From Novosphingobium mathurense (lineage in GTDB: Bacteria > Pseudomonadota > Alphaproteobacteria > Sphingomonadales > Sphingomonadaceae), in the NCBI RefSeq assembly GCF_900168325.1, contig NZ_FVZE01000003.1, positions 372,001 through 436,000 of the forward strand: a stretch of DNA of 64,000 nt, read 5' to 3'. Position numbers and translations under genes: made by a program. A model generated the notes under the pieces. It saw only the letters and a list, made by a program, of their open reading frames with translations. It searched no databases and had not been told where the DNA came from. Below are positions 58,071 through 64,000 of the stretch, in pieces; positions within the stretch are counted from its first letter, which is position 1; every line of letters starts with the position of its first letter.

Positions 58071-59525
58071 GTGAATTTGGACTTTGAATCGCTTTTCTCG
58101 CTTTCGCCAAATCCTTACGTCGTTATGGACCGTAACGAGACGATCGTCTGGATGAACGATGCCTATTTGCGTGCGACGATGCGCACCAGGGAGTCGATCA
58201 TCGGGCGGCGCATGTTCGATGCCTTCCCCAGCGATCCCGGAAGCGACAGTTTCGAACTGCTCAGCGCTTCGTTGAAGCGTGTGGTGGAGACTGCCGAAAT
58301 CGATGAAATTGCGTTGATCCGTTATGACATCGCTTCGCCCGACGGCTCCATGGAGCAGCGGTACTGGAGCGCGACCCATACGCCGCTTCTGGACAGCGCC
58401 GGGGAGGTGGATGCGATCCTGCAGCACACGGTCGACGTGACCGAACTGCACCGACTGCGCAGTCTGCGAGATGAGAGCGGGCTGTTTCGCAGGGCCGATG
58501 CGGTGCAGCACCGCAACCTCGATCTGCAGGCGCAGCGCGCCCGTCTTACCCGAATGTTCGAGCAGGCGCCCGGATTCATGGCAGTGCTTGTCGGACCGGA
58601 TCACGAATTCGCCATGGTCAATGAGGCTTATACGCAGCTTGTCGGTCGCGAGCAGCTGATCGGTCGCAAGCTGGCCGAGGCCCTCCCTGAAATTGTCAGC
58701 CAGGGTTTTATCGAAATTCTCGATGAAGTGCGGCGCAGTGGCCAGCCTTACAACGGGCGTTCGCAGGAGGTCTATTTCGAGATCGAGCCCGGTGCCCCTC
58801 GCGATCGCCGTTTCCTGGATTTCATCTATCAGCCGATTTTCGAGAATGGGGCCGTCTCTGCGATCTTCGTGCAGGGGCAGGACATGACCGAGGTGGTCGA
58901 AGCGGCCCGCCATCAGGACCTGCTGATCAATGAGCTCAACCACCGCGTCAAGAATACCCTCGCCATCGTCCAGAGCCTGGCTTCGCAGTCCTTCCGCAAT
59001 GTCGAGATGGCCGGCAGCGCGCGGCAGTCTTTCGAGGAACGGCTGCGGGCACTGGCAGGCGCGCACAACCTGCTCACCGATGCCAGCTGGCGCATGACCT
59101 CGCTGGCCGAAGTCGTGCGCGAAGCGACTGCACCTGCGGCCGGGGCCGATGCCTGCCGCATCGAGGCGAGCGGGCCGGACATTTCACTTTCTCCGCGTTT
59201 GACCGTGGCCCTGACCATGGCACTGCACGAACTGACGACGAACGCCATGAAATACGGCGCCTTGTCCAACGAGACGGGCTGCATTCGCATCGCGTGGTTC
59301 CGGGAGGCCGAGGATAGCGATTATCTTGCGCTCGACTGGCAGGAACTGGGCGGTCCGCCTGTGAAGCCCTCAGGCCGCAAGGGCTTCGGCTCGCGGCTGA
59401 TCGAGCGGGGGCTCGCCGCCGAATATGGCAGCAAGGCGGAGCTCGACTTTCGCGAGGAAGGCTTGCATTGCCGCATCGGGCTCTATGTCCCCGAATGCGT
59501 CGCTGCACTGGCCGGTCAGGCGTAA
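58071..59525 (+). CDS. PAS-domain HWE-family sensor histidine kinase
   Basis: A 484-residue soluble kinase. PAS 1 is about residues 8-130, PAS 2 about 165-285, then an HWE/HisKA_2 domain with the phospho-acceptor His291 in NELNHRVKN, the N-box HELTTNAMKYGALS and the family Trp-x-Glu in LDWQELGG. No membrane segments, so it senses a cytoplasmic signal. Start GTG 58071 after GAGG; the family-specific part begins right there. In alphaproteobacteria such kinases often feed the general stress response. It converges with the response regulator gene at 59546. Confidence 0.9.
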   Translation: MNLDFESLFSLSPNPYVVMDRNETIVWMNDAYLRATMRTRESIIGRRMFDAFPSDPGSDSFELLSASLKRVVETAEIDEIALIRYDIASPDGSMEQRYWSATHTPLLDSAGEVDAILQHTVDVTELHRLRSLRDESGLFRRADAVQHRNLDLQAQRARLTRMFEQAPGFMAVLVGPDHEFAMVNEAYTQLVGREQLIGRKLAEALPEIVSQGFIEILDEVRRSGQPYNGRSQEVYFEIEPGAPRDRRFLDFIYQPIFENGAVSAIFVQGQDMTEVVEAARHQDLLINELNHRVKNTLAIVQSLASQSFRNVEMAGSARQSFEERLRALAGAHNLLTDASWRMTSLAEVVREATAPAAGADACRIEASGPDISLSPRLTVALTMALHELTTNAMKYGALSNETGCIRIAWFREAEDSDYLALDWQELGGPPVKPSGRKGFGSRLIERGLAAEYGSKAELDFREEGLHCRIGLYVPECVAALAGQA

Positions 59526-59545
59526 CGGGACTGCGAGGTCGACAG

Positions 59546-59911
59546 TCATTCCGCCCTTTTTTGCGTCATTGCACGTTGCAGGGCGTCGCGCAGGGACCAG
59601 GGTGAACTGGGCTTGGGGCAAAACTGCGCTTCGGGGTAGCGGTCGCGCAACTGCGCCTCGTCGGCATGGCCGGAGTGGAAGATGATTGGGACGCCGGCGG
59701 CATTGAGCCGGTCCGCGGCTGGATAGACCTCGCCATCGACCAGACGCACATCGAGGATCGCGCAGGCAGGCATCCCGTGATCGAGCGCCTCCTGCGTACA
59801 AGACAGGGATTCGCACGTTTGCGCGACCTCGAAGCCAGCCTCCTCGACGATGGCCTCGAGGTCGAGCGCGACGATCAGTTCGTCCTCGGCAATGAGCACG
59901 GAGCGCGTCAT
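59546..59911 (-). CDS. Single-domain response regulator
   Basis: A 121-residue receiver domain with no output domain. The acidic pair is Asp10/Glu11, the phosphoacceptor is Asp54 (AILDVRLVDG), Ser80 stands in the Thr/Ser switch position and Lys100 is in CPKPS. It is coupled to the CheB-CheR-kinase gene by ATGA, so it is probably its cognate receiver, either a phosphate sink or a shuttle to another regulator. Confidence 0.92.
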   Translation of the reverse strand: MTRSVLIAEDELIVALDLEAIVEEAGFEVAQTCESLSCTQEALDHGMPACAILDVRLVDGEVYPAADRLNAAGVPIIFHSGHADEAQLRDRYPEAQFCPKPSSPWSLRDALQRAMTQKRAE

Positions 59912-62900
59912 GACAGGATCACCCGGGGCGGAAGCTGCATGTGCAGACGATAACTTTCATCGTCGACCTCGCGTGACAATTCGGCCTTGAGCTGCCGCGC
60001 GGACGTGGTGACGAGCAGCGTTCCGAAGCCGTTGCCTTGCGCTACCTCAACGTCGCCTCGCCTGTGCTCCTGCCAGTGGAGACTCAGTCCGTCTTCCTTC
60101 GTTTCCCAGCTAATGGAGAGCGTACCGCCGTCGCCGCCGAGCGCGCCGTACTTCGCGGCGTTGGTCGTCCATTCGTGGAGGATCAGCGCCAGTGAGGACA
60201 GGCAGGAGCGCTCGATGGAGACATCCGGGCCATGCAACTCGATCCGCGCGTGGCCGTCATAGGGGGCGGTCGTCGTCTCGATCAAGGCGCGCAAGGGGAT
60301 CGACTGCTGGTCGCCCGAAGGGGCCGCCAGCGAATGCGCGCGCCCCAGCGCGGCAATGCGCTCGCGCAGGTCCTCGCTGTAGCTGCGCACGTCGTTGTGT
60401 GAGCGGCCGGCAGCCGAGATCATGCCGCTGACCACGGCGAAGAGGTTCTTAACCCGGTGGTTCATCTCGCGCAGCATCAACGCCCGGGTTTCTGCCAGTG
60501 CGTACTCGGGGGTCATGTCGATGGCCGCACCGACCAGCCGTTTCGGTTCGGAACTCGATATCAGGCGGCCGAAGCTCTTGAGGTGGCGAACGCTGTCGTC
60601 CGGCAACATGACCCGGAACGAGGCTTCGAAATCGTCGTTCGCGGCTCTTGCCTTGCGCAGGTTCGCCTCGATCGTCGCGCGGTCTTCGGGATGGACGTTC
60701 GCGAAGGCATCGTCGATCCGCACCTCGCCGGTGGCGGGCAGGCCCAGCAGGCGGCGATTGGTGGCGTCCGCGATCAGTTCACCGCTATCGACGCTGTATT
60801 CCCACACTCCGATTCCGCCAGCCCTGACGGCAAGGTCAAGGCGTTCGCGCTCGGCGGCGAGATCGTGTTCCATCGACAGGGCATCGGTAATGTCGGTCAG
60901 CACCAGGGTCGCGCCGTCGATGGTGCCATGCTGTGTACGGTAAGGCAGCACCCGAAGCGAAAGCGTACGCTTGCCGTCGCGGGTGCGTACGCGGCGCTGG
61001 ATCGGCTCGCCGTGGGTCGCGACGGCGTGGGCATCGTCGAGGTAATCGCCTTCGTCGAGCCGCGTGGCGACATCGGCGAGCGAACGCCCCCGGTCGGTCA
61101 CCTGCAGCGGAAAGATCGTTGTTGCCGCCTCGGTGTAGCTGCGGATGCGAAGGTCGCGGTCGAGGATGATCACGGCCAGTTCGGTGGATTCGAAGAAATT
61201 GCGCAAGTCGGAGTTGGCGACGGTAAGCTGGTCGACCTTGCTCTTGAGCTCGTCGTTGACGGTCGAGAGCTCCTCGTTGGTCGACTGCAGTTCCTCGTTC
61301 ATCGACATCATTTCTTCGTTGGAGCTTTTCAGTTCCTCGTTGGCAGTCTCCAGTTCCTCGACCGCGGTGCGCAGCTTGTGCCGGGTCAGCCGCAGCTCCT
61401 CCTCAAGTGCCTCCATGTGATCGTCGCCGCTTTCGATCTCGGACAGGTCGGTGGCCTCGAAGGGCTTGAACGGGCCGCGGTCGCGGAAGATCAGGAGCAA
61501 GGTGCCATCGCCCAGTGGTTCGCCGATGACCTCGATCGGCTGAACGCCGTAGTCGGAAGTGACTTCGACCTGACGCGCAACGACCCGCTTGCCGCTATCG
61601 CGGGCCTGGCGCACCAGCGGGCCCAGCACGTCACGCAGGCCCGGCTTGGCGAGCGAAATGGCGTTCGATCCGCCGGTCCGGGTCACCGGAAAGTCGAAGT
61701 AGCGGCTCAGCTTGCCGTAGGCGGACAGCACCGCGCCGTCCTGGTTGACCACCATGGCCGGCGGCGCGTAGCCCTCGGCCAGCCGCTGGATTGCCATGCC
61801 GCCTTCCGACGCCTTCATCTTGCCGATGCGCATGGCCGAGGCGGGAGTGCGGCTGGGCTGGTTGTGTTCGTTGGCTGGCAGGTCGATTGGGTAAGTGGGA
61901 TTGCCCGGCGCCCGCTCAAAGATATGGGCATGATGATCCAGCGCCGGGAACAGGTTGTCGAAGCGGCCGATGCTCTCCGAGGGGCCGAGGAACAGGTAAC
62001 CGCCCGGCTTGAGCGCGTAATGCAGGATCGGCATGACCGACTGCTGCAACCGGTCGTCGAAATAGATCAGCAGATTGCGGCAGGACACCAGGTCGATGCG
62101 CGAGAAGGGCGGGTCCTTGACGACGCTGTGGTTCGAGAAGCGGATCAGGTCGCGGATCTGCCCGGCGATGGAGAACCGTTCTCCGTGCGGTACCGTCCAG
62201 CGTTCGCGCATAGGCAGGGGGATATCGGCCAGCGCGGCTGCCGGATAGCTTCCCTCGCGCGCGACCTGCAGCATCTGTTCGTCAATGTCGGTCGCAAAGA
62301 TCTGCACCGGGTTCGCCAGACCTTGCTCGCGGGCGGCTTCGGCAAAGAGCATGGCGATGCTGTAGGCTTCCTCGCCGCTTGAACAGCCCGGCACCCAGAC
62401 GCGTATTTCCTCTTCGGCCTCCCGCTCCTGCAGCAGCTGCTCGATGACCTTGGCGCGCAGGGCCTCGAACATGTCGGGGTCGCGAAAGAAACGCGTGACG
62501 TTGATCAGGAGGTCGCGGAACAGGGCTTCGCATTCGCCGGGATCGGTGCGCACGCGCTGAACGTAGGCGCTGGCGCTGTCGATGCTGAGCACGTGCATAC
62601 GGCGCTCCACGCGGCGCACCAGCGTGGATCGCTTGTAGCCGGAGAAATCGTGACCGATGACCTGGCGCAAGGTGGCGCACAGATCGTCGACATGGTCGGC
62701 GACGAGCTGGGCTGTCTCGTCGTGCGGTTCTCCGGAGCGTCGCTCGAAAAAGGCCCGCAGACAGTCGAGGATTTCGCCGGGGGCCTTGACGTAGTCGACC
62801 AGTCCGGTGCCGACGGCCGCAACCGGCATTCCGTCATACCGTGCGGTTTCCGGCTGCTGGACGACGCAGACGCCGCCGTGTTCCTTGATTGCGCGCAGCC

Positions 62901-63330
62901 CGGTCGAACCATCGACACCGGTCCCGGAAAGGATCACGCAGGCGGCATTGGCCTGCTGGTCGGCTGCCAGCGAAATGAAGAAGTCGTCGATCGGGCGGCG
63001 CAGGCCGCGCGGCTGTGCGAAGTCGGTCAGTTGCAGTCTGCCTTCGCGGATGGCCAGGCCCCGCCCGGGAGGGATGATGTAGACACGCTCGGGCTGGAGT
63101 TCCTCGCCGCCTTCGCACTGGAGGACGTCAAGCGGGCTCGCCCGATCGAGAAGCTGGGCCAGCACGCTTTCGTGATTGGGATCGAGATGCTGGACGACCA
63201 CGAAGGCGAGGTTCGTCGGTGGCCGTGCGGCGGAGAGCATCTCGCGCAGGGCTTCCAGACCGCCAGCGGATGCCCCGATGCCGATGATGGGAACGGTGGC
63301 CCCGGTGTCTGCACAGCTTCCCGCTTCCAT
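59908..63330 (-). CDS. CheB-CheR-PAS-HWE kinase fusion protein
   Basis: A 1140-residue multidomain protein. Domains in order: CheB methylesterase (about 10-190; catalytic Ser in GASAGG, His in VVQHLDPNH, Asp in GTGVDGSTG), CheR methyltransferase (about 205-465; VWVPGCSSGEEAYS), a linker, a long coiled coil of repeated E-E-L units (about 620-700), two PAS domains, and an HWE kinase with His958 in REMNHRVKN and HEWTTNAAKYGALG. No membrane segments. Start ATG 63330 after AGGGGAAG; a GTG at 63351 overlapping the upstream stop is the alternative. It follows the LOV gene and precedes the response regulator, so blue light may be its input. Confidence 0.92.
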   Translation of the reverse strand: MEAGSCADTGATVPIIGIGASAGGLEALREMLSAARPPTNLAFVVVQHLDPNHESVLAQLLDRASPLDVLQCEGGEELQPERVYIIPPGRGLAIREGRLQLTDFAQPRGLRRPIDDFFISLAADQQANAACVILSGTGVDGSTGLRAIKEHGGVCVVQQPETARYDGMPVAAVGTGLVDYVKAPGEILDCLRAFFERRSGEPHDETAQLVADHVDDLCATLRQVIGHDFSGYKRSTLVRRVERRMHVLSIDSASAYVQRVRTDPGECEALFRDLLINVTRFFRDPDMFEALRAKVIEQLLQEREAEEEIRVWVPGCSSGEEAYSIAMLFAEAAREQGLANPVQIFATDIDEQMLQVAREGSYPAAALADIPLPMRERWTVPHGERFSIAGQIRDLIRFSNHSVVKDPPFSRIDLVSCRNLLIYFDDRLQQSVMPILHYALKPGGYLFLGPSESIGRFDNLFPALDHHAHIFERAPGNPTYPIDLPANEHNQPSRTPASAMRIGKMKASEGGMAIQRLAEGYAPPAMVVNQDGAVLSAYGKLSRYFDFPVTRTGGSNAISLAKPGLRDVLGPLVRQARDSGKRVVARQVEVTSDYGVQPIEVIGEPLGDGTLLLIFRDRGPFKPFEATDLSEIESGDDHMEALEEELRLTRHKLRTAVEELETANEELKSSNEEMMSMNEELQSTNEELSTVNDELKSKVDQLTVANSDLRNFFESTELAVIILDRDLRIRSYTEAATTIFPLQVTDRGRSLADVATRLDEGDYLDDAHAVATHGEPIQRRVRTRDGKRTLSLRVLPYRTQHGTIDGATLVLTDITDALSMEHDLAAERERLDLAVRAGGIGVWEYSVDSGELIADATNRRLLGLPATGEVRIDDAFANVHPEDRATIEANLRKARAANDDFEASFRVMLPDDSVRHLKSFGRLISSSEPKRLVGAAIDMTPEYALAETRALMLREMNHRVKNLFAVVSGMISAAGRSHNDVRSYSEDLRERIAALGRAHSLAAPSGDQQSIPLRALIETTTAPYDGHARIELHGPDVSIERSCLSSLALILHEWTTNAAKYGALGGDGGTLSISWETKEDGLSLHWQEHRRGDVEVAQGNGFGTLLVTTSARQLKAELSREVDDESYRLHMQLPPRVILS

Positions 63331-63347
63331 GCGTTCTTCCCCTCGGC

Positions 63348-63929
63348 TCACAGGAATGAGCTGTCGTCTAGACCGGCAAGCGCCAGCTTCGCCTGCGCGA
63401 TCGTTGCCGCCGAGTTGGCTATCAAGGTCAGCGTCCCTTCGACGATGATCCCGCTTTCTGCCGCGACCGGGCTGAGCTTGGTCAGGGTCTGGCCAAGGTC
63501 GCGGTCATAGGTTTGCAGTCGCCCGGGCTGGGCGCGGCTGACATCGAATTGAGAGGCGAAGATGTAGCGTGGCTCACCATTCAGTTGTCGCAGTCGCGAC
63601 ATGTAGAGCAGGTTCACGAAGGGCGTGCCGTCCTTGGTGAAATTGAGGATCGGGGTGCGTACATTCGGGGCGTTCTCGTCATCGAGGAAGGCCCGCAGCT
63701 TGGCCCGTGCCTCGCTGTTTGCCGCGTCGTGCTGCAGCACGCGGCAATTGCGGCCGAACAGCTCCTGCTGGGAATAGCCTGTCAGCTCGACGAAGCGGCG
63801 GTTGACGAGGATGAGGGGATTGTCACGGTCCGGAGCAGCCAGCGCGAGTGCAACAGGGGAATCCTGGAAGAAGGCGCGAAGCCTCTCGGGAACCGTGTCG
63901 TCGTGCACGCTGGCATCTCCATCTTCCAT
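63348..63929 (-). CDS. Short LOV-domain photoreceptor
   Basis: A 193-residue protein whose core is a LOV-type PAS domain. It has the flavin-adduct motif GRNCRVLQ with the photoactive Cys62, and the FMN-contact residues Asn96 and Asn106 (LNFTKDGTPFVN) and Gln127 (FASQFDV). A C-terminal helical region (about 135-193) may be the output or dimer helix. It has no kinase domain of its own. Start at ATG 63929; a TTG at 63959 would add ten residues. It lies directly before the CheB-CheR-HWE kinase gene, which it probably controls by protein contact. Confidence 0.88.
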   Translation of the reverse strand: MEDGDASVHDDTVPERLRAFFQDSPVALALAAPDRDNPLILVNRRFVELTGYSQQELFGRNCRVLQHDAANSEARAKLRAFLDDENAPNVRTPILNFTKDGTPFVNLLYMSRLRQLNGEPRYIFASQFDVSRAQPGRLQTYDRDLGQTLTKLSPVAAESGIIVEGTLTLIANSAATIAQAKLALAGLDDSSFL

Positions 63930-64000
63930 CGCTCCACACGACGTATCAAAAGTATCCAAATCGATCCCGGTTCCCCGCGATCTGCAGTCAGGCAGGTCTT

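Noticed and set aside
60457..62382. 641-codon open frame on the plus strand
   Set aside because: Antisense to the CheB-CheR-PAS-HWE kinase gene; no family features.
63930..64000. General-stress (EcfG-type) promoter before the LOV gene
   Set aside because: A GGAAC is present on the minus strand but no CGTT occurs at the required 16-17 bp distance.
1..64000. tRNA/rRNA genes, CRISPR arrays, insertion sequences, integrase or phage genes
   Set aside because: None found by reading; no repeated spacers, transposase motifs or terminal inverted repeats were seen.

Overview
The window comes from a high-GC alphaproteobacterium, most likely a sphingomonad (Novosphingobium/Sphingobium type). The reasons are the two large TonB-dependent receptors inside a catabolic cluster, the HWE-family histidine kinases, the codon bias, and the operon style with many 4-bp ATGA/GTGA overlaps. 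No rRNA, tRNA, CRISPR array, transposase or attachment site was seen.

Bases 1 to about 55,470 form one large steroid/bile-acid catabolic locus. The right arm (38,407-55,467, plus strand) and the divergent left arm (38,214-29,557, minus strand) together carry nearly the whole lower pathway for steroid rings known from Mycobacterium and Comamonas: HsaA, HsaC, HsaD, HsaE, HsaG and HsaF for rings A/B, and FadD3, IpdF, FadE30-type dehydrogenase, IpdC, EchA20, IpdA/IpdB, FadE31-type dehydrogenase and FadA6 for rings C/D. A textbook ketosteroid isomerase (Tyr14, Asp38, Asp99 all present) confirms that the substrate is a steroid. The left arm ends with a probable bile-acid 7-alpha-dehydratase of the BaiE family and a decayed aldo/keto reductase.

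Bases 1-29,600 hold upper-pathway and accessory genes in many short divergent units: two KshA-like Rieske oxygenases, a Tat-exported amidase that could deconjugate bile salts, a FAD enzyme of the ketosteroid dehydrogenase superfamily (a second one lies in the left arm), a second FadE30-like heteromeric acyl-CoA dehydrogenase pair, tandem hotdog thioesterases, a sulfotransferase, several SDRs, several SnoaL/NTF2-fold proteins, two TonB receptors, an MFS transporter, a ThuA-like protein, two coupled Lrp/AsnC regulators and a LysR regulator. Five or six of the promoters share AT-rich elements built around ATATGCG and GGATATTATGATAT, which suggests one common regulator. The flavin reductase HsaB and the Rieske reductase KshB are not in the window and must be supplied from elsewhere.

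Bases 55,481-64,000 look unrelated to steroids: a coiled-coil membrane protein with zinc ribbons, a small ORF followed by three hairpins ahead of an outer-membrane beta-barrel gene, a PAS-HWE histidine kinase, and a minus-strand light-sensing module (short LOV protein, CheB-CheR-PAS-HWE fusion kinase, single-domain response regulator).
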